Source: Alphaproteobacteria bacterium | GTDB lineage: Bacteria > Pseudomonadota > Alphaproteobacteria > Micavibrionales > Micavibrionaceae | Direction of reading: 5' to 3' | DNA: 64,000 nucleotides | NCBI GenBank assembly: GCA_016794145.1 | Contig: JAEUKP010000022.1 | Span: 1-64,000, forward strand | Part shown: one piece after another, positions 44,610-53,535 of the stretch | How the letters are laid out: every line of letters starts with the position of its first letter | How positions within the stretch are numbered: position 1 is the first letter of the stretch | Translations under genes and position numbers: made by a program | Notes under the pieces: generated by a model | What the model saw: the letters and a program-made list of their open reading frames with translations, nothing else | What the model was told of the DNA's origin: nothing | Databases searched by the model: none

Positions 44610-45938
44610 CTATTGCTTATCTGTGTCTTGCGTTAAAGATTTTAGTGAGAAGACTTTACCAATTTTATCATGATCAAATATTGCCCCTGTTGTGTTGGCG
44701 CCATTCAAAATTGTCCCTTCCATCTTTGCTCCCGTAAAATTAGCATCTCTTAAATCACAATTTGTCAGGTTCGCAAAAGATAGATCCGCAGCAGAAAAAT
44801 CGACATTCTTCATTTTCGAACCTTGTAAGTCGACATACCGCAACTCAGCCTGCTTTAAGTTACACGGGGCAAAACGTTGCTGGGAACCTGTTGCAAATAA
44901 AAGCGGCAAGAAATTTGTTTCGCGCATATCGGAATGTGAAAATTTTGCTTTTTCTAAATTCGCACCACGAAAATCTGCCTGCACAAGATCACAACGCCGG
45001 AAATCTGCCTCCTCAAGATTTGCGCTTTGTAATTCGATCTGAAATAGATTCATACCAAAAAATTTTGCCTTGATCGCCTTTAAAGCCGTCAATTTTTGCT
45101 TCTTCAATGATTTACATTCGCGTAAATCATATCCGGATAGATCAAGATAAGCCCCCTCTTTCCCGGATGATTTAACCCAAAGCTGATGATCATCAATCAT
45201 ATGCATCAATGGCTTTTTCAACTCATCCAAAGAGGTTCCAATATTCGAGTCAGTAACGGCCTCGGTCAAATCAACGCCACTATTACTGATCGCTTCCACA
45301 TTTGATCCGGTCAAAATCGCGCTCCGCATATTCGCGCCCAATAAATTGACGTTTTCGAAATTCGCTCCACTTAAATCAGTCCCAATCAGCCGTGCGCCGC
45401 GCAAGTCAGCCCCATGAATTTTTGAGAGGCTTAGATTTGCATCTGAAAAATCAGCATTATTCGCCATACTGCCAATCAACTTCGCCCCGGTCATATTTGC
45501 TCCGCGAAAATTCACGGGCTGAGGTTGGGCATAGGTTCCGTCGGAGGTGAGCGCACCGCCTCTCAGATCTGCGCGCTCTAAATCTGCACCTGACAAATTT
45601 GCGCTTTCAATTTTTGCCCCCCGCAAATCAGCCCGAACAAAGTTTGTATGAATAAGATTTGAAAAGCTGAGATCACATGCATAAAGCGATGCCTCTTGAA
45701 ATATTGTAAATGCCAAATTCATATGGGTCATATCGCACCCCGAGAAATCAGCTTGGCGCAGATTCTTATCACTCAAATTCAGACCAGAAATATCAACTTT
45801 CTTTAATAAGGCCCTCCGCCCGCCAATACGCCCATCCAGATATCGCTCATGCAAAGCCACCAAAGCATCTAGCTGTGTTTGTGTTAGCCTTTCAAGAATT
45901 TCTTCATCGGGCGGATCATGATACGGGTCATTTGACAT
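44610..45938 (-). CDS. Pentapeptide-repeat protein
   Basis: A protein of 442 residues, mostly A(D/N)LxX pentapeptides that fold as a right-handed four-sided beta helix. Two blocks are visible, residues about 50-225 and about 300-420, separated by about 75 residues with no repeats (LMHMIDDHQLWVKSSGKEG). The N terminus LTQTQLDALVALHERYLDGR is a conserved lead-in found on several alphaproteobacterial members. There is no signal peptide. Some such proteins mimic DNA and protect gyrase, but most have no known role, and none can be assigned here. Confidence 0.93.
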   Translation of the reverse strand: MSNDPYHDPPDEEILERLTQTQLDALVALHERYLDGRIGGRRALLKKVDISGLNLSDKNLRQADFSGCDMTHMNLAFTIFQEASLYACDLSFSNLIHTNFVRADLRGAKIESANLSGADLERADLRGGALTSDGTYAQPQPVNFRGANMTGAKLIGSMANNADFSDANLSLSKIHGADLRGARLIGTDLSGANFENVNLLGANMRSAILTGSNVEAISNSGVDLTEAVTDSNIGTSLDELKKPLMHMIDDHQLWVKSSGKEGAYLDLSGYDLRECKSLKKQKLTALKAIKAKFFGMNLFQIELQSANLEEADFRRCDLVQADFRGANLEKAKFSHSDMRETNFLPLLFATGSQQRFAPCNLKQAELRYVDLQGSKMKNVDFSAADLSFANLTNCDLRDANFTGAKMEGTILNGANTTGAIFDHDKIGKVFSLKSLTQDTDKQ

Positions 45939-46018
45939 GTGTCTACTTTGCCACAGAAAGGTTAATGTTTCTTAACAAATAAGCTGTTCAAATACAGTCT
46001 ATATGCTAAAATCACGAC

Positions 46019-46189
46019 ATGGAAAAAGAAACTCAGTATTTATGTCTTATTTTACTCTGTTGTATCTCATTAGGCGCAACGGGCTGTGGTATTCGTCCTG
46101 CCGATTTAAGCCCACCTGTAAAGCCGCCCCCTCCGACTGAGACAGCGTCCAGACCGTTCCCGGCAATTTACCCCAAAGCGGCGCGGTAA
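46019..46189 (+). CDS. Small LptM-like lipoprotein (56 residues)
   Basis: A short open reading frame with a lipoprotein signal: MEKETQYLCLILLCCISLGA then TGC, where Cys23 follows LGATG. The mature part is GIRPADLSPPVKPPPP and ends PFPAIYPKAAR. This is the pattern of LptM (YifL), a tiny outer-membrane lipoprotein that helps the LPS transporter LptD mature; alphaproteobacterial versions are proline-rich and finish with a YP motif. In many genomes it sits between argH and lysA; here those genes are missing, but it lies next to the zinc-ribbon and ftsEX genes that usually follow lysA. No strong ribosome-binding site is seen. It converges on the zinc-ribbon gene. Confidence 0.65.
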   Translation: MEKETQYLCLILLCCISLGATGCGIRPADLSPPVKPPPPTETASRPFPAIYPKAAR

Positions 46190-46213
46190 AAAATCCTTCC
46201 GACCATGTGAAGG

Positions 46214-46993
46214 TTACTTCTTTTCGTGATGGCCGTCCTCAACAAACGTGATTTTGAGTGATGTAACATCCTCGCTCAGATTCGGGAGTAGAGGCAGGTG
46301 AAACGGGAAAACCCCCTCTTTCCCAATAACATGAATAGGAAGTGTTTCAATAGAGTCATGAAGAACCCCACCCCGATCATTCACATAAGATATTTTAAAC
46401 TGAGGCACCCTAACGGCCCGAGAGGTCAAATTGATTAAATGACCTATAATTCCATTCTGATCAGGCTTTGATTCGTGGGTCTTAAGATCCAGACGGTCAA
46501 TAATTAAGGCCTCTTCGGGATTTAAGCGTGCATAGCCAACCAAAGGAAATCCAGCCGATTCATAAATCGGCATCAGAGAAGGAAAAACACCTGTAATCCC
46601 CCAACGCGCAGTAACAAGGACCAAAATAAAGCACGAAAACACGGCTATAGCGACCATTCCAGCGGCAAAATGTCTTATCGCCCCTTGATTCTGGAGCACA
46701 GGAGATAAAACAAGCCTGATTTTACCCGACACCCCCGAAATACGTGCGACAAGAGAGATTCCAGCCCCCTTATCCTTCTGCTTTGGTCTTTTTTGACCAT
46801 CATCAAAAGAAAGCTGATCAAGGTCCAAATCACTTTCTTGAACCATACTGATCAAATCTTCGAGTTTTTTTCGTTCCCCGCTTTGAAACCATTCATGCTG
46901 ACATTTGCGGCACCTGACGGTACGTCCGTCAATCCCAATATCTTCATTCGGAACGTTATATCTTGCAGAACAGGATGGACAAGTTAAAATCAT
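46214..46993 (-). CDS. MJ0042-type zinc-ribbon membrane protein
   Basis: 259 residues. The first 40 form an MJ0042 zinc finger with two CxxC pairs (CPSCSARYNVP and CRKCQHEWF). A charged linker follows, then one transmembrane helix at about residues 114-135 (MVAIAVFSCFILVLVTARWG) and a C-terminal region of about 120 residues resembling DUF3426, with VYGHLINLTSR-like text (GIIGHLINLTSRAVRVPQFK). The topology is single-pass with the finger in the cytoplasm. Such proteins commonly lie beside ftsE in Alphaproteobacteria, as here; they are read divergently with a gap of 85 bp. The function is unknown. Confidence 0.85.
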   Translation of the reverse strand: MILTCPSCSARYNVPNEDIGIDGRTVRCRKCQHEWFQSGERKKLEDLISMVQESDLDLDQLSFDDGQKRPKQKDKGAGISLVARISGVSGKIRLVLSPVLQNQGAIRHFAAGMVAIAVFSCFILVLVTARWGITGVFPSLMPIYESAGFPLVGYARLNPEEALIIDRLDLKTHESKPDQNGIIGHLINLTSRAVRVPQFKISYVNDRGGVLHDSIETLPIHVIGKEGVFPFHLPLLPNLSEDVTSLKITFVEDGHHEKK

Positions 46994-47078
46994 TGCGTCT
47001 ATCTAATAAGATTCTTAATATCAAACTCGACTGATTGTATGTCGATGAGTCGCTTTGAGCAACAGGGTTTATAGTTTT

Positions 47079-47789
47079 ATGATTAAATTTGAACATGTAG
47101 GTCTACGTTATGGCATTGGCCCAGAAGTCCTGAGTGATATTAGCTTCACTTTGGAACAAGGATCATTCCACTTTTTATGTGGCCCCTCGGGTGCAGGAAA
47201 ATCATCTTTGATGACCCTGTTATATCTTGGTCGTAAAGCTTCCCGTGGCCAAATCCATATGATGGGAAAAGATACAGGGCGTCTAAAGCGTAATGACCTG
47301 GCAGAACTGCGTCAAAAAATCGGTGTCGTTTTTCAGGATTTCAGATTATTGCCTCATTTATCAGCATTTGATAATGCTGCGCTGCCGCTCCGCATTTCGG
47401 GTGTATCGGAAAGAAAAATTAAAAGCCATGTTGAGGAATTGCTCGACTGGGTTGGTCTTGGGGACTGTATGAAACGTCTTCCTGCAACGCTTTCAGGAGG
47501 ACAACAGCAACGTATTGCGATTGCACGTGCAGTTATTGCAAACCCGCGCCTCCTGCTTGCAGATGAACCGACAGGAAATTTGGATGACGAAATTGGCATG
47601 AAATTAATGGGCCTTTTTGAACAACTGAACAAGATGGGAACAACCATTCTGATTGCCACCCACTCGACCCAGATTCTGGACCGATTGCCACATCGTCGTT
47701 TGATCTTGAATCAAGGGCGTCTGGATATTTTCGATCCTTTGGCCCCCAATACGTCCCCTCCCAAAATGCCGGAGTTCCTCCATGCCTAG
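47079..47789 (+). CDS. ftsE: Cell division ATP-binding protein FtsE
   Basis: An ABC ATPase of 236 residues that pairs with FtsX at the division septum and controls peptidoglycan hydrolases. Walker A is GPSGAGKSSLMTLLYLGRKA, Q-loop VVFQDFRLLPHLSAFDN, signature LSGGQQQRIAIARA and Walker B LLLADEPTGNLD. The ATG at 47079 is chosen; an upstream TTG would add eight unlikely residues. No clear Shine-Dalgarno sequence is seen. Its end overlaps ftsX by 8 bp. Confidence 0.96.
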   Translation: MIKFEHVGLRYGIGPEVLSDISFTLEQGSFHFLCGPSGAGKSSLMTLLYLGRKASRGQIHMMGKDTGRLKRNDLAELRQKIGVVFQDFRLLPHLSAFDNAALPLRISGVSERKIKSHVEELLDWVGLGDCMKRLPATLSGGQQQRIAIARAVIANPRLLLADEPTGNLDDEIGMKLMGLFEQLNKMGTTILIATHSTQILDRLPHRRLILNQGRLDIFDPLAPNTSPPKMPEFLHA

Positions 47790-48696
47790 ATCCCCCATCC
47801 ATCACCATATTTTTTCAATTGCACATCGTAAGAATGGATACGATATCCCTTTACATACGCGGCTTGGGACCGAGTTTCTTGTTCTGCTCATCGCGTTGAT
47901 GACCTATCTCTTACTCTTATCAGCCTCGGGCAGTATTGGCCTGGGTCACATGGCAAATAAATGGGTTTCTGGTCTTGAAAATGCAATGACAATCGAAATC
48001 CCTGCGAAACAAACAAGCCCGCAGGAAGCCTCTGGTCTTGTTAGGAAATTAGAAAAAATAAAAAATGTAAACTCCGCCCGTGTCTTAACGTCATCGGATA
48101 TGCAAGATATGCTATCACCGTGGCTTGGAAATGACTCATCTGTCTTGGCGGATCTTCCTCTTCCCACGCTTATTTCTCTCGAATTGGTCGAACGTACGCC
48201 CGAGACAACACAGGCAATTCAAAATCTTGTGAACGCAACTGCTCCTGATGCGATTGTTGATTCTCATGAAGCATGGTTGGTTGACCTTTTGAAACTTACA
48301 AATGGTCTGCGATTAACGGCCTTGATTGTTTTCGGATTGATCTTGTTCGTAACATCTTTTGTAATTGCTGGTGCCGTTAGATCACGAATGGCAATGCATC
48401 AACGCGAATTAGAACTCCTTCATACGATGGGTGCAACTGACAAATATATTAGCCTCCAATTTATTCGCTACATCTTTTCTCAAACACTTAAAGGACTGGC
48501 TTTCGGAATATTAGCAGGATTCATTACTTTTATAGGATTCGCCCTTTTCACCAATCAATCAAGCGGTACATTGCCTGAATTAGAAATGGGGCAGACAGAT
48601 TGGATCATCCTTTTATCTATTCCTTTTCTGCTTTTGGTAATTGGTACATTCACAGCACGCCAAACCGTATACAGCGTTCTGAATGAAATGCCGTAA
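47782..48696 (+). CDS. ftsX: Cell division protein FtsX
   Basis: A permease-like protein of 304 residues with four predicted membrane helices: LIALMTYLLLLSASGSIGL near residue 45, then three in the C-terminal half (LTALIVFGLILFVTSFVIAG; GLAFGILAGFITFIGFALF; WIILLSIPFLLLVIGTFTA). The large loop between helices 1 and 2 is the periplasmic ECD that contacts amidase activators. With FtsE it relays septal state to hydrolase activation. GGAGTTCCTCC overlaps the ftsE end ahead of the ATG. Confidence 0.94.
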   Translation: MPRSPIHHHIFSIAHRKNGYDIPLHTRLGTEFLVLLIALMTYLLLLSASGSIGLGHMANKWVSGLENAMTIEIPAKQTSPQEASGLVRKLEKIKNVNSARVLTSSDMQDMLSPWLGNDSSVLADLPLPTLISLELVERTPETTQAIQNLVNATAPDAIVDSHEAWLVDLLKLTNGLRLTALIVFGLILFVTSFVIAGAVRSRMAMHQRELELLHTMGATDKYISLQFIRYIFSQTLKGLAFGILAGFITFIGFALFTNQSSGTLPELEMGQTDWIILLSIPFLLLVIGTFTARQTVYSVLNEMP

Positions 48697-48706
48697 AGAA
48701 ACAGGT

Positions 48707-49348
48707 ATGATCACATTATTCAAAAAATTTCTGACAATCCTTTTAATCACCATCACCATTCCGTTGTTGTTATGGGGACTTGGTTTTATCATTTTTACAG
48801 CCTCTATTTATTATATGGACGAGCCCCATAATACAGACAAAGTCGATGGGGCTATTGTCCTTACAGGTGGAACAAACCGCGTCAGTAAAGGCTTGGATTT
48901 GTTGGCTGATGGTCGCATTTCATCTTTACTGGTCAGTGGTGTCCACAAGGATGTTGACATCAAGGATATTATGACCCTATGGGGCAAAACAAAAAATGCC
49001 CCCACATGTTGTATTACGCTGGGAAGAGAAGCCGGAAACACAATCGGAAATGCAACAGAAGCCAAAAAATGGATTGACCATGAACAACTGAAAAAAGTCT
49101 ATATCATTACAGCCAATTATCATATGCCGCGTGCATTGTTAGAATTCAATCGGCAAATCCCCGGTGTCAGGATGATTCCTTTTCCGGTTCAACCCGAAAA
49201 TTTTGACCCACGCCAAAGCATTTTCTGGCGTACCGATTTTGTAGAGTATCACAAAATGCTTCTTACAATTTATCGGATTTTGGTCTATCCCCATGAAACC
49301 AAAGCATTGCCGGACTCTATGAACGATGCTCTTAGGAAATCAAAATAA
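48707..49348 (+). CDS. YdcF/ElyC-type DUF218 membrane protein
   Basis: 213 residues with one N-terminal transmembrane helix (FLTILLITITIPLLLWGLGF) and a DUF218 domain: DGAIVLTGGTNRVSKGLDLL, LLVSGVH, EAGNTIGNATEAKKWI and VYIITANYHMPRALLEF. Relatives such as ElyC and SanA affect envelope synthesis at elevated temperature and lipid-carrier metabolism, but no reaction is established. An in-frame ATG at 48683 would overlap ftsX; the ATG at 48707 is preferred. It sits in the conserved ftsE-ftsX-DUF218-plsC order, which supports an envelope role. Confidence 0.88.
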   Translation: MITLFKKFLTILLITITIPLLLWGLGFIIFTASIYYMDEPHNTDKVDGAIVLTGGTNRVSKGLDLLADGRISSLLVSGVHKDVDIKDIMTLWGKTKNAPTCCITLGREAGNTIGNATEAKKWIDHEQLKKVYIITANYHMPRALLEFNRQIPGVRMIPFPVQPENFDPRQSIFWRTDFVEYHKMLLTIYRILVYPHETKALPDSMNDALRKSK

Positions 49349-49371
49349 CCCGAACCAGAAATAGACATTTT

Positions 49372-50127
49372 ATGATCCTACTTATTCGTCAGATTTTATT
49401 CAATATCGTCTTTTATGGCGCCACAACTGTTTTTTGTATTGTTCTAACGCCCGCCATGTTGCTGCCACGGAGTGTGTTTATTATTGGGCTTAATGCCTAT
49501 TTTAAATCAGTGCATCTTATCGAAAAATATATTCTTGGATTGGATTTCGAAGTTCGTGGGAAAGAATACATTCCCACAACGGGAAGCTTTCTAGTTGCCG
49601 CAAAACATTATTCTGCCTATGAAACCATGAAACTCCACCTCTTATTTTCTGATCCTGCCATTATCATGAAAAAAGAACTCAGTCGTATTCCGTTATGGGG
49701 ATGGCTTGCAATGAAAGCGCGAATGATTTTTATTGATCGCGGATCGCGCGAAGTTGCCTTATCATCGATTATCGCCGGCGCAAAGCGGGTTGAGGCAGAA
49801 GGACGCCCCCTGGTTATCTTCCCCCAAGGAACACGCGTTGCTATTGATGAAACACCGGACCAGAAACCCTATAAAGGGGGGATTATCCGCATGTATGAAT
49901 CAACACATCAACCGATTCTCCCTCTGGCTATGAATTCAGGATTATATTGGAAAAAAAATGCATTTTTTAAATATCCAGGAAAAGTTATTTTTGAATTCTT
50001 ACCCCCTATTCCTCCCGGAATGAAGGGATCAGAGGTTCTGGCTCAGTTACAGAATGCCCTTGAAAAAAAATCAAATGAACTTGTTCAGATCGCTTTGAAA
50101 GAAGAAAATACATCTCATGACATTTAA
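49372..50127 (+). CDS. plsC: 1-acyl-sn-glycerol-3-phosphate acyltransferase
   Basis: A membrane acyltransferase of 251 residues that converts lysophosphatidic acid to phosphatidic acid. A hydrophobic N-terminal anchor (residues about 5-35) precedes the catalytic motif, which reads AAKHYSAYETM, that is HX4E where the family consensus is HX4D; KHxSxxET is common in alphaproteobacterial members. FIDRGSREVA and the substrate motif FPQGTRVA are also present. It overlaps the DUF2125 gene by 11 bp and follows the DUF218 gene by 23 bp. Confidence 0.93.
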   Translation: MILLIRQILFNIVFYGATTVFCIVLTPAMLLPRSVFIIGLNAYFKSVHLIEKYILGLDFEVRGKEYIPTTGSFLVAAKHYSAYETMKLHLLFSDPAIIMKKELSRIPLWGWLAMKARMIFIDRGSREVALSSIIAGAKRVEAEGRPLVIFPQGTRVAIDETPDQKPYKGGIIRMYESTHQPILPLAMNSGLYWKKNAFFKYPGKVIFEFLPPIPPGMKGSEVLAQLQNALEKKSNELVQIALKEENTSHDI

Positions 50128-50884
50128 AAAATTGATTAAAGGGATTCTTCTGACCCTTACCCTTATTATCAGCATTATTTTTAGCATTTACTCGTTGGCA
50201 TGGTATAGTTTCACAAAACGTGCCGAAGCTTATCTGAATGTGATCTGGCAAGATAAATCGCATTTTACAGTAACAGGTGACATCCCACGGTTTAGCGGAT
50301 ACCCCTTTATTCCAAAAGCAAAATTTTCAGGAACATTTAAACATATCTCTGGAATAGATATCACAACACCAGAGCTGATTATGACAGGATTTCCAGCTCC
50401 GTTCCAAACCCAGATGTTAGAAGCCCCGCAAGGAATCCAGATCACCAGTAACTATTTAGAGCGCCCTATAAAGCTAGACTATGGTTATATACAATTCAAA
50501 ATCCCTCACCTGCCTGCAAGCGATACACGGGAAGATATCAATACATGGCAAAAGACAAAACAACCCATTACGGTTGAACATTTTGTTATTCAAACAGGTT
50601 CTATTTATGCCCGTGGATCAGGCACGATAGGACTCGATGATAATCTGCAATTAAATGCAGATATAACAACCAGGGTCATTGGGTTAGAAACACTCCTGGA
50701 CAGTTTGGCAGCAGAACAAGGGGAAAGAAGCATTGCGATCGTCAGGAACCTTTTCAATATGATGAGTCAGATTGACGATAAAACAGGAGAAAAATATTTC
50801 GAGACAAGCCTTAAAATCCAGAATCGGGCCATTTATTTTGGCCCCATGCGCGTCTCTGGTATTCCTGAACTTAAATGGAAGTGA
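50117..50884 (+). CDS. DUF2125-like envelope protein
   Basis: 255 residues with one N-terminal transmembrane helix (residues about 7-33, GILLTLTLIISIIFSIYSLA) and a periplasmic beta-rich domain. FSGYPFIPKAKFSG matches the GYPF-type motif of DUF2125 proteins, which in many Alphaproteobacteria follow plsC. The role is unknown; AsmA-like lipid-transfer folds share the mix of beta strands and the GTIGLDDNLQL motif, so a part in lipid handling is a guess. It starts inside the plsC end (overlap 11 bp). Its 3' end overlaps the convergent methyltransferase gene by 14 bp. Confidence 0.65.
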   Translation: MTFKKLIKGILLTLTLIISIIFSIYSLAWYSFTKRAEAYLNVIWQDKSHFTVTGDIPRFSGYPFIPKAKFSGTFKHISGIDITTPELIMTGFPAPFQTQMLEAPQGIQITSNYLERPIKLDYGYIQFKIPHLPASDTREDINTWQKTKQPITVEHFVIQTGSIYARGSGTIGLDDNLQLNADITTRVIGLETLLDSLAAEQGERSIAIVRNLFNMMSQIDDKTGEKYFETSLKIQNRAIYFGPMRVSGIPELKWK

Positions 50885-51599
50885 TTGCCTCACGTGCTGG
50901 CTTTGCGCGGATAATAACTTTTGACTCTGCGGGCATTGGTGTGGCCGAATAGACTTGTTTGCTGACCTCAACCATATGGAGCCCTCCAACACGTGGGAGA
51001 ATATGAGGCATAGCCGCCTCAAAATATTCAAATGATCGTTGAATCATATTCCACCTGAAGGGAGGCACATGTAAAACAGTGCAGGATTGTTCGTACACAA
51101 ATAAATTATCACGCAATAAAAAACGCAATTGTTCCCCCGAATACGGTGTCCCATGACCAAAGGGGGACCATTCGGCCCGTGACCATAGCCCACGACGATT
51201 AGGCACCAGAACAATCAATCGTCCGTTGCTTTTCAAAATCCGGAAAATTTCTTGTAGATTGGACTTCGGCAATTCGGCGAACTCCAGCGAATGGACAAGA
51301 AGAACACGATCAACAGAATTTGTTTCAATCGGCAATTCTGTTTCTTCGGCAAGAGCTGTCAGGTTCTGGGCATTCGCAGGCCATGGGTAACTTCCTTGTT
51401 CAGCCGGATTTATACAAATACATCTATCCGCCTCTGTTGTAAACAAATCAAGGTAAGGTTGACAATAGCCAATCCCCACAAGACGAAGACGATCTACATT
51501 CGACCAATAAGAACGGACTTTCTTGCGCACAACATGTTTAACCACCCCGCCCATCGGTGAATTATAAAAATCTTTAAAATCGTAAATTGAATGATACAT
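50871..51599 (-). CDS. Class I SAM-dependent methyltransferase
   Basis: 242 residues with a Rossmann-like methyltransferase core. Motif I is LRLVGIGYCQPYLDLF. An acidic post-I strand is replaced by CICINPAEQG, and motif IV/V reads SVDRVLLVHSLEFAELPKSN followed by EIFRILKSNGRLIVLVPNRR. It belongs to the type-11 group; alphaproteobacterial orthologues usually lie next to gloB, but gloB is not here. The substrate is unknown. Basic residues at the N terminus suggest a nucleic-acid or protein target, but no more can be said. Confidence 0.85.
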   Translation of the reverse strand: MYHSIYDFKDFYNSPMGGVVKHVVRKKVRSYWSNVDRLRLVGIGYCQPYLDLFTTEADRCICINPAEQGSYPWPANAQNLTALAEETELPIETNSVDRVLLVHSLEFAELPKSNLQEIFRILKSNGRLIVLVPNRRGLWSRAEWSPFGHGTPYSGEQLRFLLRDNLFVYEQSCTVLHVPPFRWNMIQRSFEYFEAAMPHILPRVGGLHMVEVSKQVYSATPMPAESKVIIRAKPAREAITSI

Positions 51600-51707
51600 A
51601 TAGTGCTTCCATATAGAAACCAGATACCTTTAAAAAGATTTTTTAAACGACGAAGATCAGACAGTGATTGACGAGAACAGGCCCCGTTACACTTGAGAAT
51701 CGAGTAT

Positions 51708-53111
51708 TTAAGTCTGTGGTAATTTCCCTTTCCCTTTGAAATAGACGCAATTACGCCCACCATGTTTCGCCTCGTACAACTGATCATCCGCTGATTTAAT
51801 CAATTCAGCAACACTGACATTCCCGACCTCTGTTCCACTCACAACCAAGGCCCCAAAGGAAGAGGTTATAGCCAACGCCCCTTCAGGAACCTCACAGGGA
51901 AATGGTGTATCAGCAACAGATTTACGAAGACGCTCTGCAATAATCATTGCAACATCCTCTGTGGTATCAGGCAACACGGCTACGAACTCCTCGCCGCCTA
52001 AACGCGCCACAAGGTCGAATGAGCGAAGCCCATCTTTAATACGTTTTGCAAAACCTTTTAAAATTTCATCGCCAACTGGATGCCCATAGGTGTCATTGAC
52101 TTTCTTAAAAAAATCAATGTCCATATATAAAAACCCCAAAGGTTTACGGTTTTCACGCGCGGATATAAGCGTTTTATGTAAGTGGGCCTCTAAATAACGG
52201 CGGTTATAGACCCCAGTTAATGGATCTGTCAGTGCAAGCGACAAAGACATTTCATAGTTCGTCCTGAGTTTATCCTGGAATCGTTTATGGCGAATCTGGC
52301 TACGACAACGGGTTAATAATTCGTTTTTATCAATAGGTCGCATCAAATAATCATGTGCGCCGATTTCAAGTCCATGGGCAACACGGGGCATATCCCCTTC
52401 TTCTGCCAACATAATAATTGGAACGGCTCTTGATTTTTCGTTTGAGCGAAGATGTGCACAGAAACGCAGTCCATCTTCCCTTGTCAAATTTAAAGACACG
52501 ATAATTAAATCAAAATCTTTTTGATTAATTTCACTGATGGCATCAACCCCGGATTGAACAAGAGTGACTGTACTTTCGTCCTTTGCCAGAGTATCGCGAA
52601 TACGATTACTTTCAAAATCCATATCTTCAAGAACAAGCACATTTGCTTTATCGACAGGCTGCTCCATGACTGATGATGTATCTTCTGTGACCGCCAATTG
52701 AGAGGCTGTTGTCTCACGCGCGCGCCATTCATCAATTGTCATCTTTAACCGGACCAGAGATCTTACACGCGCCATCAGCGCGACATCATTGACGGGTTTG
52801 GAAAGGAAATCATCTGCCCCATTTTCCAATCCACGCACCCGATCTTCGGTATCGGTTAAAGCGGTTACCATCACAACAGGAATATGCGCAATTTGTGGAT
52901 TCGCTTTAATCTGGCGACACACCTCGAACCCATCCATCCCTGGCATCATAACGTCAAGCAAGACAACATCGGGGCTTTCTTCAACAACTTTTTTTAAAGC
53001 CTCAACACCATTTAACGCTGTTACAACATCGTAATACTCAGCCTTTAACTTTGCTTCCAACAATTTAACATTCGGCAAAATGTCATCAACAATCAGGATA
53101 CGTGCTGTCAT
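51708..53111 (-). CDS. pleD: PleD-type diguanylate cyclase response regulator
   Basis: A protein of 467 residues with two receiver domains and a GGDEF domain. Receiver 1 has phosphoacceptor Asp53 (VVLLDVMMPGMDG). Receiver 2 (residues about 160-280) reads IIVSLNLTRED at the equivalent site, where Ser-Leu-Asn replaces the Asp, so it is an adaptor as in Caulobacter PleD. The GGDEF domain (about 295-460) carries FMDIDFFKKVNDTYGHPVGD-like text and the active site ARLGGEEFV, with the RxxD inhibitory site (RSFD) five residues upstream. It makes cyclic di-GMP and is feedback-inhibited. It follows divK in one operon, matching the Caulobacter polarity pathway. Confidence 0.95.
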   Translation of the reverse strand: MTARILIVDDILPNVKLLEAKLKAEYYDVVTALNGVEALKKVVEESPDVVLLDVMMPGMDGFEVCRQIKANPQIAHIPVVMVTALTDTEDRVRGLENGADDFLSKPVNDVALMARVRSLVRLKMTIDEWRARETTASQLAVTEDTSSVMEQPVDKANVLVLEDMDFESNRIRDTLAKDESTVTLVQSGVDAISEINQKDFDLIIVSLNLTREDGLRFCAHLRSNEKSRAVPIIMLAEEGDMPRVAHGLEIGAHDYLMRPIDKNELLTRCRSQIRHKRFQDKLRTNYEMSLSLALTDPLTGVYNRRYLEAHLHKTLISARENRKPLGFLYMDIDFFKKVNDTYGHPVGDEILKGFAKRIKDGLRSFDLVARLGGEEFVAVLPDTTEDVAMIIAERLRKSVADTPFPCEVPEGALAITSSFGALVVSGTEVGNVSVAELIKSADDQLYEAKHGGRNCVYFKGKGKLPQT

Positions 53112-53123
53112 TTTTATTTATTC

Positions 53124-53534
53124 CTAAGCTGCGTCAACTGGTGAAGATGGAACCAGATATTTTTGAATTGTTTCAATAAATTTGATCACAGAGATCGGTT
53201 TTGAAATATAATCCTCGCATCCTCCTTCTCGGATTTTTTGCTCATCCCCCTTCATTGCAAATGCGGTAACAGCAATGACAGGGATCGATTTTAATTCATC
53301 ATCGTCTTTCAGCCATTTTGTAATATCAAGGCCCGAAACCTCTGGTAACTGGATATCCATCAAAACCAAATCCGGCTTATGTTCACGTGCCAATGCTAAA
53401 ACGTTTTTGCCATCCCTAGCCTGAATCGTTTCAACGCCATGTGCTTCTAATAAGTCATGAAAAAGCTTCATGTTAAGTTCATTATCCTCAACAATCATCA
53501 CTTTTTTACCAACGCCTAAATCTGGTTTCATCAT
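53124..53534 (-). CDS. divK: Single-domain response regulator DivK
   Basis: A receiver of 136 residues controlling cell polarity and the CtrA pathway. It has [20 protein letters not shown], phosphoacceptor Asp60 ([15 protein letters not shown]), Thr ([11 protein letters not shown]) and Lys (YISKPIS), and the DivK-like text [16 protein letters not shown]. The upstream frame is open, but the ATG at 53534, with another ATG one codon in, follows AGAG and is preferred. It sits one base from the EipB-like gene stop and 12 bp before pleD, so three genes are co-transcribed. Partners DivJ, PleC and DivL are not in this window. Confidence 0.94.
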   Translation of the reverse strand: MMKPDLGVGKKVMIVEDNELNMKLFHDLLEAHGVETIQARDGKNVLALAREHKPDLVLMDIQLPEVSGLDITKWLKDDDELKSIPVIAVTAFAMKGDEQKIREGGCEDYISKPISVIKFIETIQKYLVPSSPVDAA

Positions 53535-53535
53535 T

